NCBI GenBank assembly: GCA_964580585.1
Contig: CAZOKZ010000018.1
Location: 1 to 64,000, forward strand
Length of the DNA stretch: 64,000 nt
Reading direction: 5' to 3'
DNA from: CAZOKZ01 sp964580585
GTDB taxonomy: Bacteria; Sumerlaeota; Sumerlaeia; SLMS01; JAHLLQ01
Shown here: piece after piece, positions 42,361-51,622 of the stretch
Position numbering within the stretch: position 1 is the first letter of the stretch
Layout: every line of letters starts with the position of its first letter
Translations under genes and position numbers: made by a program
Notes under the pieces: model-generated
Told to the model about the DNA's origin: nothing
Databases searched by the model: none
What the model saw: only the letters and a program-made list of their open reading frames with translations

Positions 42361-42915
42361 ATGACTGAACAACCCAATCCGGCTTCAACGGCAAAACCTT
42401 TGGCGATTACGGGATGCCTGGCCGCATTAAATGAATGTTGCCAACTGGTCGCACAACTCGATGAAAACCAGTACGCCAAGCCTTTGCCGGGTCATTCGTC
42501 CATCGGAGCGCACATGCGTCATTGTCTGGACCATTTTCTGTGCTTGCTGCGCGGATTGGCCGATGGGGAAGTGGATTACGATTCACGCGACCGGAACGAG
42601 GTGCTGGAACGCAGCCCCAAGCTGTTCGAGGAAACCGTGTCGTTGATCAAAAAGGAACTACTTGCTCTTTGCGATCAGCCTCTCGAGGGCATTGTCCACA
42701 TACGTCAAATTCCTGCTCCCGGCAATGATTCCATCGTCTTCAGCAGCACGCTCGAACGCGAACTCGTGTTTCTTTCCAGCCATTGTATTCATCATCTGGC
42801 GTTGATGAAGTTGATGGCGGAAATTCATGGGGTGTGTTTTGAAAAAGAATTGGGTGTGGCTTTTTCCACTGCGGCGTACCGGGACAAAATCGCTCGGGAA
42901 GACCGTGGACGATAA
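42361..42915 (+). CDS. DinB-like four-helix-bundle protein
   Basis: Protein of 184 residues with the outline of the DinB/YfiT superfamily, putative metal-dependent hydrolases or thiol transferases. The metal-ligand pattern is suggested by IGAHMRHCLDHFLCLLRGL and, ~85 residues later, LVFLSSHCIHHLALM, giving three or more conserved His. GGAG at 42347-42350 is 10 bases before the ATG at 42361. A TTG at 42352 is too close to it. It is followed by a strong terminator. No partner gene adjoins it, so the function is open. Confidence 0.72.
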   Translation: MTEQPNPASTAKPLAITGCLAALNECCQLVAQLDENQYAKPLPGHSSIGAHMRHCLDHFLCLLRGLADGEVDYDSRDRNEVLERSPKLFEETVSLIKKELLALCDQPLEGIVHIRQIPAPGNDSIVFSSTLERELVFLSSHCIHHLALMKLMAEIHGVCFEKELGVAFSTAAYRDKIAREDRGR

Positions 42916-42930
42916 GCTTTTATTATCAGG

Positions 42931-42986
42931 AATAAACAATCGGGGACGGAGTTGATGGACTCCGTCCCCGATTGTTATTTTCATCC
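42931..42986. terminator. Bidirectional terminator built on the GGGACGGAG word
   Basis: Long near-perfect hairpin whose arms contain CAATCGGGGACGGAGT and its complement around the loop TGATGG, with A-rich and T-rich flanks. It lies between the convergent DinB-like and pilT genes. It contains two of the thirteen GGGACGGAG copies in this window. Confidence 0.85.
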
Positions 42987-42998
42987 GGCATTCGATCT

Positions 42999-44102
42999 TT
43001 AGATCACGGGCTCGTCTTCTTCCTGCGGTTCTTCCTCTTTGATCGCCATCATCTTGACGCGCAATTCGTCGGGGAAGTGCGCGCGTTCGAGCGCCACTTC
43101 GCCGCTGATTTTCTTGTCGCGATACAAACCATACAGCGCATCGTCCATGGTGATCATACCCGCTTTCATCGAGGTCTGAATAACGGAAACGATGCGGTTG
43201 GTTTTTGCTTCGCGAATCAGGTTCTGCACAGCGGGCGTATTATGGAGAATTTCATACGCTGCCAGACGACCGCGTCCTGAAATATGCGGCAGCAGTGTCT
43301 GGGCAATGATTGTTTTGAGCGCAATCGCGAGCACTGAACGAATCTGTTCCTGTTGGTTCGCAGGGAACGCGTCGATGATACGGTCGATGGTGGCGGAGGC
43401 ACTGATCGTGTGCAGCGTTCCGAACACCAAGTGGCCCGTTTCCGCAGCGGTCAGGGCGGCTTCCATTGTTTCCAAGTCGCGCATTTCGCCGACGAGAATC
43501 ACGTCAGGGTCCTGACGCAAGGCGCCACGCAAGGCGAAGGCGAACGAAGGCGTGTCCACGTGGACTTCGCGTTGAGTGACGATGGATTTTTTGTGTGGGT
43601 GCGTATATTCGATAGGATCTTCGACGGTGATGATGTGCGCGTATCGATTTGTATTCATGTAATCGATCATCGTGGCCAGCGTGGTCGTTTTACCGGAACC
43701 CGTCGGACCTGTGATGATACACATACCGCGGTGAGCATGGAGCAGCTCGACGATCGACGCTTTGGGGAGGCCCAGCACTTCAAACGGCAGCAGCTTTGAA
43801 GGAATCAAACGCATGACGATGCCGACGTTGCCACGCGCTTTCAAACACGCGACACGGAAACGCGCTTGTTCGGAGTATGAATACGCAAAGTCAGCCGAAC
43901 CGTGTTCCTGGAGCATTTGCTGATAGCGGGGTGGCGTGATTTCTCGCATCAGACGGTCGGTGTCGTCGGCGGTCAAAATATCGGGGTCCACCACGTCGAG
44001 AATACCACCGACACGCATCACCGGGCACTTGCCAACCTGAAGGTGTAAGTCGGAGCCTTCACGCTCGACCATAATCTTCAGCATTTCATTCATATCCATC
44101 AT
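42999..44102 (-). CDS. pilT: Type IV pilus retraction ATPase PilT
   Basis: Hexameric ATPase that powers pilus retraction and twitching motility, 367 residues from the ATG at 44102 (GGAGG about 10 bases upstream; a frame from 44126 is less likely). Signatures: EGSDLHLQVGKCPVMRVGG, Walker A ITGPTGSGKTTTLATMIDY, Asp box TVEDPIEYTHPHKKS, Walker B LRQDPDVILVGEMRD, His box GHLVFGTLHTISA and the PilT-type AIALKTIIAQTLLP. The C-terminus is extended and acidic (KEEEPQEEDEPVI). It stands alone, as is common for pilT, and complements the pilB-like gene at the left edge. Confidence 0.95.
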   Translation of the reverse strand: MMDMNEMLKIMVEREGSDLHLQVGKCPVMRVGGILDVVDPDILTADDTDRLMREITPPRYQQMLQEHGSADFAYSYSEQARFRVACLKARGNVGIVMRLIPSKLLPFEVLGLPKASIVELLHAHRGMCIITGPTGSGKTTTLATMIDYMNTNRYAHIITVEDPIEYTHPHKKSIVTQREVHVDTPSFAFALRGALRQDPDVILVGEMRDLETMEAALTAAETGHLVFGTLHTISASATIDRIIDAFPANQQEQIRSVLAIALKTIIAQTLLPHISGRGRLAAYEILHNTPAVQNLIREAKTNRIVSVIQTSMKAGMITMDDALYGLYRDKKISGEVALERAHFPDELRVKMMAIKEEEPQEEDEPVI

Positions 44103-44210
44103 AGGCGGAGCGCCTCCCAAGCGCACATCGTCTGTCTTCTTCGTCCTGTTTGCGTTTCATCAACGCGCACTATTTCGTGCCCCAATACCGAGGGGAAGGC
44201 AAGGGACCTT

Positions 44211-46016
44211 TTATTCCGAGGTTTCAGTTGCTGGCCAAACCATCCAGTCGGAATTTTCAAACGCGGGTGTCTCATTCGTCTTGTGCGTGTACGTAACGAT
44301 CCATTTTGCGCCATAACGTTGAGCGATCGCGCGCAAGTCCCGCAAAGTCAACGTGTTATAACCATCCATCCAGGCTTTTGCATCGGGCTCTCTTCGCATT
44401 TTTTCTAACACCGGCGCCGCATCGTCCGACTCTCCATTGAAATCGGAGGGAAGCGAATTGGTCAAGATGAGATTCCGCTGAATCCATTCCCATAGCGGTG
44501 CATTTTCGTAGGGCACCGACTTCCAATCCACCACGATGGCACGTTTTTCGGCGATGCGGAATCCGATCTCGCCTGGTGGCACCAATAAAACCGCCTGCGG
44601 ATCGGTGTTTGTGGCGATCCAGTCGGTTAACTCGCGTCGGGCCGGGTCCTGACTATCCACGCTGACCAGCCAATGTTCGTGATGATGACGATTTGCAAAA
44701 TGGCGAACAGGTGCAATGGTTTGCAGCGCTAGAATCCCGCAGGCTCCCGCCACCACGACAGGAATCCACCCAATGCGAAACCATTGGCTTGAAAGATCGC
44801 CAAAGGAGCCGGGTTCGTCGTCACTGCTCTCGGACCGGAACGATAAAATGATCAAGATCATGGCGAGCAAAATAAACGCGCCACGGAATCGGAACGTCAC
44901 CAGGGTGATTCCCACCACACCCCAGGCGAGACCTTTCCAGAAACCACCTCGGCGCACCAGCGGTTGGACGATATCCTCTGCCAGTGTCGCCACACTGCAT
45001 GCCGCAACGATCAGCAGCAGGCCCAGCAGGCGGAAAGCCTGGAAATACACCACGGCTTTCATCGTTAACGTCCAAGTGGCATACACGAACAACGCACTCG
45101 ATCCCACATAGAAGGCTAGCAAGACCCACGGGACCAACGGGCGCGCTTTTACGCGATCCAGCGCTACCCACCCAGCGGTCAACGTCAACGCCGCCATAAT
45201 CAGGTGTAACGAGTTCCATGTCCAGGGCATGTGATGGTGCGGGTGGCGAACTTCCAGGATGGTAATCAGGAGAGCGTTGGAAAGTGGTTCCTCGCCCGGA
45301 CGGAAAAAACCATTTGCCGCAGGAATCCACGCGGGGGCTCCGACAAGCAAAGCCAGTCCGCCCGCCGCGAAGAACTCCCAGAAGGGAAAGGGTTTTTCTT
45401 TCCGAAACCACGCGAGCAATGCGGCCAGGAATACAACCGTCAACACCGGAATGCCGATGAACAGGTGCACAAAAACACCAAATCCACCCCAGAAACCGAC
45501 TTTGCTCCAATGACCCTCGCCCGCGATCCAGGCCACTCCTTGCGCCAGAATCCACACGCCTGCCGCCATGCCCAGATAGGCAGCTTCCCAGTGCCCGCCC
45601 TGCAGGAAATGCCCGCCCACCCAGAATCGGGGCTCGAAGAACGTCATCGCCATTACCATCAACGGAGCCAGCCGCGCGCGCGGTACAAGTGCTCGCGCTA
45701 ATCGCCAGGCACCCATCATCAGCAACACCCGTGTCGCGATGTGCATCAGTAAAATCGACCACGATTCGTTTGTCACGGCTGCCATCCAGGCAAGCAGATG
45801 CGTCAACGCTTCGTGTGGCAACGAAACCGACATGCTCCAATCATTGATGATGTACGAGGGATCGGCGACCCGACGCATGGCGGCGATTTGCCAGTCCTGA
45901 TTGCCGACGCCGAACCGATTGCCTTGCGCGGCAATGGCGACCATTGCGAGCGCAACGGCCCACAAATCCCACCGCCACCAGGGTTGTTCGTCATGTGGTT
46001 GAGTCGAATCGGACAC
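44211..46016 (-). CDS. Multi-pass membrane protein (DUF6798-like, tentative)
   Basis: Integral membrane protein of 601 residues with about ten hydrophobic spans, for example VALAMVAIAAQGNRFG, WVLLAFYVGSSALFVYATW and LLGLLLIVAACSVATLA. A soluble C-terminal domain of ~130 residues (LTDWIATNTDPQAVLLVPPG, FRIAEKRAIVVDWKSVPY) follows. The early QDWQIAAMRRVADPSYIIND resembles the DUF6798/GT39-like group of predicted membrane glycosyltransferase-fold proteins. No catalytic DD/ED motif was identified with certainty. It starts 20 bases after a terminator that ends the tig-clpP operon. Function unknown. Confidence 0.75.
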   Translation of the reverse strand: MSDSTQPHDEQPWWRWDLWAVALAMVAIAAQGNRFGVGNQDWQIAAMRRVADPSYIINDWSMSVSLPHEALTHLLAWMAAVTNESWSILLMHIATRVLLMMGAWRLARALVPRARLAPLMVMAMTFFEPRFWVGGHFLQGGHWEAAYLGMAAGVWILAQGVAWIAGEGHWSKVGFWGGFGVFVHLFIGIPVLTVVFLAALLAWFRKEKPFPFWEFFAAGGLALLVGAPAWIPAANGFFRPGEEPLSNALLITILEVRHPHHHMPWTWNSLHLIMAALTLTAGWVALDRVKARPLVPWVLLAFYVGSSALFVYATWTLTMKAVVYFQAFRLLGLLLIVAACSVATLAEDIVQPLVRRGGFWKGLAWGVVGITLVTFRFRGAFILLAMILIILSFRSESSDDEPGSFGDLSSQWFRIGWIPVVVAGACGILALQTIAPVRHFANRHHHEHWLVSVDSQDPARRELTDWIATNTDPQAVLLVPPGEIGFRIAEKRAIVVDWKSVPYENAPLWEWIQRNLILTNSLPSDFNGESDDAAPVLEKMRREPDAKAWMDGYNTLTLRDLRAIAQRYGAKWIVTYTHKTNETPAFENSDWMVWPATETSE

Positions 46017-46035
46017 GCGGTTTCCTCAGACGAAA

Positions 46036-46061
46036 AACGGACCCGCCAAGGCAGGTCCGTT
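46036..46061 (-). terminator. Intrinsic terminator of the tig-clpP-clpP operon
   Basis: Read on the minus strand, AACGGACC and GGTCCGTT form a perfect 8-bp stem followed by a T-run (TTTTT with the arm). It lies ~140 bases past the last clpP stop and 20 bases before the membrane-protein start. The gap between also carries a purine-rich GGATGAAGGATAAGGG stretch of the GGATGAA repeat family. Confidence 0.8.
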
Positions 46062-46202
46062 GATTGATTCGCGTTTGGTTGCGCGGGACAAGGGAAAGGA
46101 AAGGATGAAGGATAAGGGAGGATGGATGAATTTTAAGGTAAAAGGGCAAAAATGTACCAACTGCGCATTCTTCCTGGGGCTCGGCGGTCCCAGGAATTGA
46201 AA

Positions 46203-46823
46203 TTACTTCTTCTTATCCTTCTTGCCATCCTTGGCGTCTCCGGGGCGTTTGCCTTCGACGACCTGATCGATCAACTTGTACTCGAGGGCTTCGTCAGCAG
46301 TCAGAAACCGGTCGCGGTCCGTGTCTTTTTCGATCTGTTCGAGCGTTTTGCCCGTGTGCATACCCAGGATAGCGTTCAGCTTCGCTTTGATGCGCAGAAT
46401 TTCTTTGGCCTGGATTTCAATATCGCTGGCCTGACCCTGCATGCCGCCCATGGGCTGGTGGATCATCACACGCGCGTTGGGCAGGGCGTAACGTTTACCC
46501 GCCGACCCCGCCGCCAGAAGTACTGCGCCCATGCTGGCTGCCTGACCAACGCAGGTGGTGGCGATGTCCGGCTTGACGAACTGCATGGTGTCGTAAATCG
46601 CAAGGCCCGCCGTCACGCTGCCGCCCGGCGAGTTGATATAGACGTTGATGTCCTTATCCGGATCCTGGCTTTCGAGGAACAGAAGCTGAGCCGTCACCAG
46701 GCTGGCGACCGTATCGTTGATCGGCGTGCCGATAAAGATGATGCGATCCATCAGCAATCGCGAGAAAATGTCCATCGAGCGTTCGCCGCGCTCGGTTTGT
46801 TCCAGTACAAAGGGGACGTCCAT
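46203..46823 (-). CDS. clpP: ATP-dependent Clp protease proteolytic subunit (second copy)
   Basis: Serine protease subunit that forms the tetradecameric Clp barrel, 206 residues. The active site is complete: Ser in GQAASMGAVLL, His in ARVMIHQPMGG and the following Asp region. INSPGGSVTAGLAIYDTMQF is typical of ClpP. It lies 56 bases downstream of another clpP gene. The two copies share about half their residues by eye (FIGTPINDTVASLVTAQLLF versus LINRDFDDRLANLVTAQLLF), so they could form hetero-oligomers like ClpP1P2. The C-terminus is Lys/Asp-rich (KDGKKDKKK). The AAA+ partner (clpX) is not adjacent. Confidence 0.93.
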   Translation of the reverse strand: MDVPFVLEQTERGERSMDIFSRLLMDRIIFIGTPINDTVASLVTAQLLFLESQDPDKDINVYINSPGGSVTAGLAIYDTMQFVKPDIATTCVGQAASMGAVLLAAGSAGKRYALPNARVMIHQPMGGMQGQASDIEIQAKEILRIKAKLNAILGMHTGKTLEQIEKDTDRDRFLTADEALEYKLIDQVVEGKRPGDAKDGKKDKKK

Positions 46824-46879
46824 GAACAGGGTTCCTTCACAAGAGTATCAAAAAAGGTGGAATGGAATTCCACCGGGGA

Positions 46880-47614
46880 TCATTTGCTCTTTTTCAAGTT
46901 CGCGACTTTTTTGGGCATAACAATATCGTCGATGATGCCGAAATCCTTGGCTTCCTCGGGCGACATGAATCGGTCGCGGTCGCACGCTTCGGTGATTTCC
47001 TCGACGGTGTGCCCCGTATGGTAGGCCATCAATTCGTACAGGCGTTCGCGCACGCGGATCATTTCGTGCGTTTGAATTTCGATGTCCGCCGATGTGCCGC
47101 GCGAACCACCGCTGGGTTGGTGGATCATGATGCGGGCGTTGGGCAGGGCGAACCGTTTGCCTTTGGCTCCGGCGAGCAAAATCACCGCGCCCATGCTGGC
47201 CGCCTGACCGATCACCGTGGTGGAAACCTCGGATTTGATCAATTGCATCGTGTCGTAAATCGCCAGACCCGACGTGATCACGCCACCCGGCGAGTTGATG
47301 TAAATGCTGATCGGCTTGTCCGGGTCCTGGCTTTGCAGGAAGAGGAGTTGTGCCGTGACGAGGTTCGCCAACCGGTCGTCGAAATCGCGATTGATCAGCA
47401 CAATGCGATCGACCAGCAAGCGCGAGTACAAATCGAATACCCGCTCGCCGCGTTCGGTTTCTTCGATAATTCGAGGAACCGGAATATAATAAATGTCGTC
47501 ATCGTCCCAATCGGCGTACGGCGAACCGGGCCCCTTGGAACAAGCGGCGGATTCCGCAAGAGTGCGGAATCCGCTCGCAATTTCAGACGGAAGTTTTTTT
47601 TCCGAGTACGTCAT
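46880..47614 (-). CDS. clpP: ATP-dependent Clp protease proteolytic subunit (first copy)
   Basis: ClpP of 244 residues, with ~40 extra N-terminal residues (SGFRTLAESAACSKGPGSPY) compared with the second copy. The start at 47614 is uncertain, and a propeptide is possible. The core begins at YYIPVPRIIEETERGERVFD. The catalytic Ser (GQAASMGAVIL), His (ARIMIHQPSGG) and Asp are present, and INSPGGVITSGLAIYDTMQ is conserved. It follows tig by 11 bases and is followed by another clpP, giving the order tig-clpP-clpP. Both copies look active, so mixed rings are possible. Confidence 0.93.
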   Translation of the reverse strand: MTYSEKKLPSEIASGFRTLAESAACSKGPGSPYADWDDDDIYYIPVPRIIEETERGERVFDLYSRLLVDRIVLINRDFDDRLANLVTAQLLFLQSQDPDKPISIYINSPGGVITSGLAIYDTMQLIKSEVSTTVIGQAASMGAVILLAGAKGKRFALPNARIMIHQPSGGSRGTSADIEIQTHEMIRVRERLYELMAYHTGHTVEEITEACDRDRFMSPEEAKDFGIIDDIVMPKKVANLKKSK

Positions 47615-47625
47615 CGGGTGATCGC

Positions 47626-49059
47626 TTACCCTTCGGAGGCTGAGTCTTCCTCTTCCGATTTTGCATCGACGAGGTTGACCGTCACCATGGAGATGAGCTT
47701 GTCGTTGACGAGGCGCAACCGAAGATCGCCCTTGAAGGCATCCAAACGTTTTTGCGCTTCGAGCTGCGCGCGAATGGCCAGCGGCTTACGACCCTGAGCT
47801 TCGGCAATCTTCGCGATTTCTTCTTCCACCTGGGCGTCGCTGACTTCCAGGTTCAGGAATTTGCCAACCGCGTCGTTCAGAAGCAGGTTCTTGCCTTCGA
47901 TGACGGCTTCCTGGCGCGAACGAGCGAGGAAGTTGTTCACGAAGTCCTGATTCATTTTCCGCAGCGTCATGCCGTATTGATTCAGGTTCTGTTCCATGCG
48001 GTAAATGCGGTTGTTGACCAGATTTTCTTGCATGGAAGGCGGAACTTCGAATTCCACGCGTTTGATCAGTTCCTGGTAAATGCCGCCCAGCGTTTCGTTG
48101 CGCTTGCGCTGCTCATCTTTTTCTTCCAGTTCCTTGCGAATGGCCGTTTTTAAATCGTCTAACGTTTCGTATTCGTCCGAAACGTCCTTGGCGAATTCAT
48201 CGTCCAACTCGGGCAGAACGCGTTTCTTGACTTCGTGGATCGTTGCCTTGAAGTTCGCCTTCATCGGCTCGCCGACTTGTTCCTCGGGCGAAATCACGAC
48301 TTCGCTGATGTCAAACGTTTCGCCAGCCTTGTGGCCAGCGAGACCTTCGACGAGGGCGGCGGGAAGGTGCTCATGGATGTCTTGCGAATACTGATCGTTC
48401 AGCGCCAGGTTGGGCAGCTCTTCGCCTTCGAGGCTTGTTGCTGCCAGCGAAAGACGGATACCGTCGAATTTCTCGAACGATGCGCCTTCCTGGGCTTCAA
48501 ACGTAGCGTTTTTCTCGCGAATCGTTTCAATCTCATCCGCCACGAACTCGTCGGTCACGCCGCCCTTGACGACTTCGACCGTGATGCCGCTGAACGATTC
48601 GTCGGTCAGGTTGATTTCCGGACGAACTTCAAGGATGATGTTGACCGTCACATCCTTGTTTTCGCCTTCTTCCCAACCTTCAAACGTCGGCTGGGTCACG
48701 GGGTTGACCTTGGTCTCTTCCGCGATGATTTCGGACAAGCGTTGGACCATTTTGCGGACGGCGTCTTCCTTGGCGTGCTTCGCAAAGCGGTTACGCACCA
48801 ACGTCATCGGCGCTTTGCCGCGACGGAAGCCCGGAATGTTGGCCTGACGACGGTAATCGGCCAGGACTTCATCCACTTTGGGCGCGAAAGTTTCGGCGGG
48901 AACTTTGACCGAATAGCGAATGCGCGAGCCTTCTTGCTTTTCGCTGGAAAGTATTTCGTGGGGGATTTGCTCGTTCTTTTTTTCCAGGACGGCGGCGAGC
49001 GTATCGCCCTTCGGTTCTTCCGTTGCCGTGCCTGCTGTCATTTCCGTATTTTCCGACAC
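47626..49059 (-). CDS. tig: Trigger factor chaperone
   Basis: Ribosome-associated chaperone with peptidyl-prolyl isomerase activity, 477 residues. The N-terminal ribosome-binding domain has RRQANIPGFRRGKAPMTLVRNRF, matching the GFRxGxxP signature. The FKBP-like domain spans about 165-270 (GAFEK-type loop here as ASFEKFDGIRLSLAA). The C-terminal arms are helical and charged. The N-terminus has ~35 extra residues before the usual start, and the C-terminus ends in Ser/Glu (AKSEEEDSASEG). AAGGAG lies before the ATG at 49059. It is first in an operon with two clpP genes, a widespread arrangement linking folding and degradation. Confidence 0.94.
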   Translation of the reverse strand: MSENTEMTAGTATEEPKGDTLAAVLEKKNEQIPHEILSSEKQEGSRIRYSVKVPAETFAPKVDEVLADYRRQANIPGFRRGKAPMTLVRNRFAKHAKEDAVRKMVQRLSEIIAEETKVNPVTQPTFEGWEEGENKDVTVNIILEVRPEINLTDESFSGITVEVVKGGVTDEFVADEIETIREKNATFEAQEGASFEKFDGIRLSLAATSLEGEELPNLALNDQYSQDIHEHLPAALVEGLAGHKAGETFDISEVVISPEEQVGEPMKANFKATIHEVKKRVLPELDDEFAKDVSDEYETLDDLKTAIRKELEEKDEQRKRNETLGGIYQELIKRVEFEVPPSMQENLVNNRIYRMEQNLNQYGMTLRKMNQDFVNNFLARSRQEAVIEGKNLLLNDAVGKFLNLEVSDAQVEEEIAKIAEAQGRKPLAIRAQLEAQKRLDAFKGDLRLRLVNDKLISMVTVNLVDAKSEEEDSASEG

Positions 49060-49488
49060 ATCGGACTCCTTCTATGTACCTGTTTCCCCCATCGGGGTTA
49101 TTCGACTCGGGCGCCTGAAACGAGGGATATTCGTTCCGACTCCCTGAAAATTTTACCTGGGCAATGGGTCAAGCCGACCTTCTGATCAAAACAGCAGCCC
49201 AAGCACTTCCCGGCCACCGGCTGCCATCAGCCCGTTGGACAAGGCGGGCTGTTTACCGACAGCCCGCCCCAACCAGCAAGGGAAAAAGTTCAAAAGGGGA
49301 AATTTGCACGAGCCACAGCGTCAATATGCTGCTTGCTATGCGTAATTCTTCGCCCGGGGTCACTTTGGAGTTCTTGGCAATAAGAATTCATCTCTCGTTT
49401 TCTATTGCTGACTTTTACTCAATGGTCTAAAAGTAAGCAGTTTTTGAGCCGGTTGAGGTAATAAATCCTCTCTGGGAGGTGTCGGGAG
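49060..49488. promoter_or_regulatory. Divergent region between tig and the WD40 gene, with hairpin
   Basis: A perfect 10-bp hairpin, GGCGGGCTGT-TTACCG-ACAGCCCGCC, occupies 49243-49268. It has no T-run in either direction, so it is more likely a regulatory or repeat palindrome than a terminator. The region should hold promoters for both flanking genes. No RNA gene or supported small gene is visible. Confidence 0.45.
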
Positions 49489-51507
49489 ATGTTGAACAGG
49501 ATTTCAAAAGTATGGTTTTTGTTTCTCTTTTTATTGATTTTCATCCGACCCGTTGCGGGTGAGGCCGTTGTTACCGAACCACTGATGCAATATGGTTTGG
49601 GTCCTGGGCCGTCTGATGTGGCGTTTAGTCCGGACGGGAGTTCTATCCTGACAAGCGGCTCTCACGGTGTGTTTCTGTGGGATATTGCAACCGGGGCGAT
49701 GATTCGTACATTATCGGAGAGTATGGGCAGTGTTGGGCCTGTGGCGTTTTCGCCAGATGGGAGCAAGGTGTTTGGGGCTTATGGCGCCACCGCCAAGCTG
49801 TGGGACGCCACGACGGGGGCGTTGATCCACACATTTTCTGGGCATATGAGCTGGATCACTTCCGTGGCATTTTCGCCGGACGGGAGCAAGGTACTGACGG
49901 GGTCTTACGACATGACCACCAAGCTGTGGGATGCCACGACGGGAGCGTTGATTCTGACTTTCTCGGGCCACACGGGCGTAATCAATTCTGTGGTGTTTTC
50001 GCCGGACGGGAGCAAGGTCCTAACGGGGTCTTACGACGCTACTGCCAAGCTGTGGGACGCTACAACGGGGGCGTTGATCCGCACATTCTCGGAACAAATG
50101 AAATATGTCTCTTCCGTGGCATATTCGCCGGATGGAACCATGGTGCTGACAGGATCTTATGACGATACCGCCAAGCTGTGGGACGCCACGACGGGGGCGT
50201 TGATCCACACATTTTCTGGGCATACGAGATATGTCAAATCCGTGGCGTTTTCGCCGGACGGGTCCAACGTGCTGACGGGGTCTTCGGACACTACTGCCAA
50301 GTTGTGGGACGCCACGACGGGAGCGTTGATTCTGACTTTCTCGGGCCACACGGGTGTAATCTCTTCCGTGGCGTTTTCACCGGACGGGTCCAACGTGCTG
50401 ACGGGGTCTTGGGGAGAATTCGCTCTAAAGCTGTGGGACGCTACGACGGGAGACCTGATCCAAGCGTTCTTCGGGCATACGGATGTTGCCTATTCCGTGG
50501 CGTTTTCGCCAGACGAAACCATGGTGTTGATAGGGTATTTCAACAATATCGCCAGGCTGTGGGACGCCACGACAGGGGCGATGATCCGCATGTTTTCTGG
50601 GCATACAAGCTATGTCACTTCCGCGGCGTTTTCGCCGGACGGGACCAAGGTCCTGACAGGGTCCGACGACGACACTGCCAAGTTGTGGGATGCCACGACG
50701 GGAGCGTTGATTCTGACTTTCTCGGGCCACAACGACAATGTCTCTTCCGTGGCATTTTCGCCGGATGGGACCATGGCGCTGACGGGATCTTATGACGATA
50801 CCGCCAAGCTGTGGGACGCCACGACAGGGGCATTAATCCGCACATTCTCGGGACATATGTTCAATGTTTATTCCGTGGCATTTTCGCCAGACGGAACCAA
50901 GGTACTGACGGGGTCACGCGACGACACTGCCAAGTTGTGGGATGCCACGACGGGAGCGTTGATTCTGACTTTCTCGGGCCACAACGACAATGTCTCTTCC
51001 GTGGCATTTTCGCCGGATGGGACCATGGCGCTGACGGGATCTTATGACGATACCGCCAAGCTGTGGGACGCCACGACAGGGGCATTAATCCGCACATTCT
51101 CGGGACATATGTTCAATGTTTATTCCGTGGCATTTTCGCCAGACGGAACCAAGGTACTGACGGGGTCCGACGACAGAGCCGCTGAACCGTTAGGCGCAGG
51201 GACGGGGGTGATGATCCGAACGTTTACGGACCACACGGGGTACGTCCATTCCGTAGCGTATTCACCGGATGGGACAAAAACACTGACGGGATCTTATCTT
51301 GATTCATGGCTTGTGGACGATACAGTCAAGTTATGGGACGTCGAAACTGGAGCATTAATCCGCACATTCTTGGGGCACGCGGGCAGTGTTACTTCCGTGG
51401 CATTTTTACCGGACGGGACGAAGATTCTGACGGGATCAACGGACGGAACAGCGTTATTGTGGTCCGTCGAACCGCCCATTGAGAGTGATTTATGGGTGGT
51501 GCGTTAA
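49489..51507 (+). CDS. Secreted WD40 repeat protein with ~15 repeats
   Basis: Exported 672-residue protein. After a signal peptide (FLFLFLLIFIRPVAGE) nearly the whole chain is WD40 repeats of 42 residues with the consensus SVAFSPDGTKVLTGS, TAKLWDATTGALI and TFSGH. I count about 15, enough for two seven- or eight-bladed propellers. Repeats 10-11 and 12-13 are duplicates: 249 bases at 50667-50915 recur exactly at 50919-51167. Repeat 13 has lost its WD core (DDRAAEPLGAGTG in place of DDTAKLWDATTG). No catalytic domain is attached. It is expected to be a binding scaffold outside the cytoplasm. GGGAG lies directly before the ATG at 49489. Confidence 0.88.
   Translation: MLNRISKVWFLFLFLLIFIRPVAGEAVVTEPLMQYGLGPGPSDVAFSPDGSSILTSGSHGVFLWDIATGAMIRTLSESMGSVGPVAFSPDGSKVFGAYGATAKLWDATTGALIHTFSGHMSWITSVAFSPDGSKVLTGSYDMTTKLWDATTGALILTFSGHTGVINSVVFSPDGSKVLTGSYDATAKLWDATTGALIRTFSEQMKYVSSVAYSPDGTMVLTGSYDDTAKLWDATTGALIHTFSGHTRYVKSVAFSPDGSNVLTGSSDTTAKLWDATTGALILTFSGHTGVISSVAFSPDGSNVLTGSWGEFALKLWDATTGDLIQAFFGHTDVAYSVAFSPDETMVLIGYFNNIARLWDATTGAMIRMFSGHTSYVTSAAFSPDGTKVLTGSDDDTAKLWDATTGALILTFSGHNDNVSSVAFSPDGTMALTGSYDDTAKLWDATTGALIRTFSGHMFNVYSVAFSPDGTKVLTGSRDDTAKLWDATTGALILTFSGHNDNVSSVAFSPDGTMALTGSYDDTAKLWDATTGALIRTFSGHMFNVYSVAFSPDGTKVLTGSDDRAAEPLGAGTGVMIRTFTDHTGYVHSVAYSPDGTKTLTGSYLDSWLVDDTVKLWDVETGALIRTFLGHAGSVTSVAFLPDGTKILTGSTDGTALLWSVEPPIESDLWVVR
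50667..51167 (+). repeat. Exact 249-bp tandem duplication within the WD40 gene
   Basis: Bases 50667-50915 are identical by eye to 50919-51167, a period of 252 bases or exactly two 42-residue repeats. Other repeat units in the gene differ at many synonymous sites, so this copy is recent or kept identical by conversion. Confidence 0.9.
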
Positions 51508-51622
51508 CCTCACTTCGCCCCCCCCTCGCGCATTCCTGGTTGCCACTTCGGTTCGGGATTTGCTACCTCCCCCCGTCGCTAGTCGCTTGTCGAATTGAAT
51601 TTTCCCCCGATAGGATACGATC

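Noticed and set aside
50667..51167. CRISPR-like or satellite array
   Set aside because: The periodicity is that of in-frame 42-residue WD40 repeats, not of repeat-spacer units.
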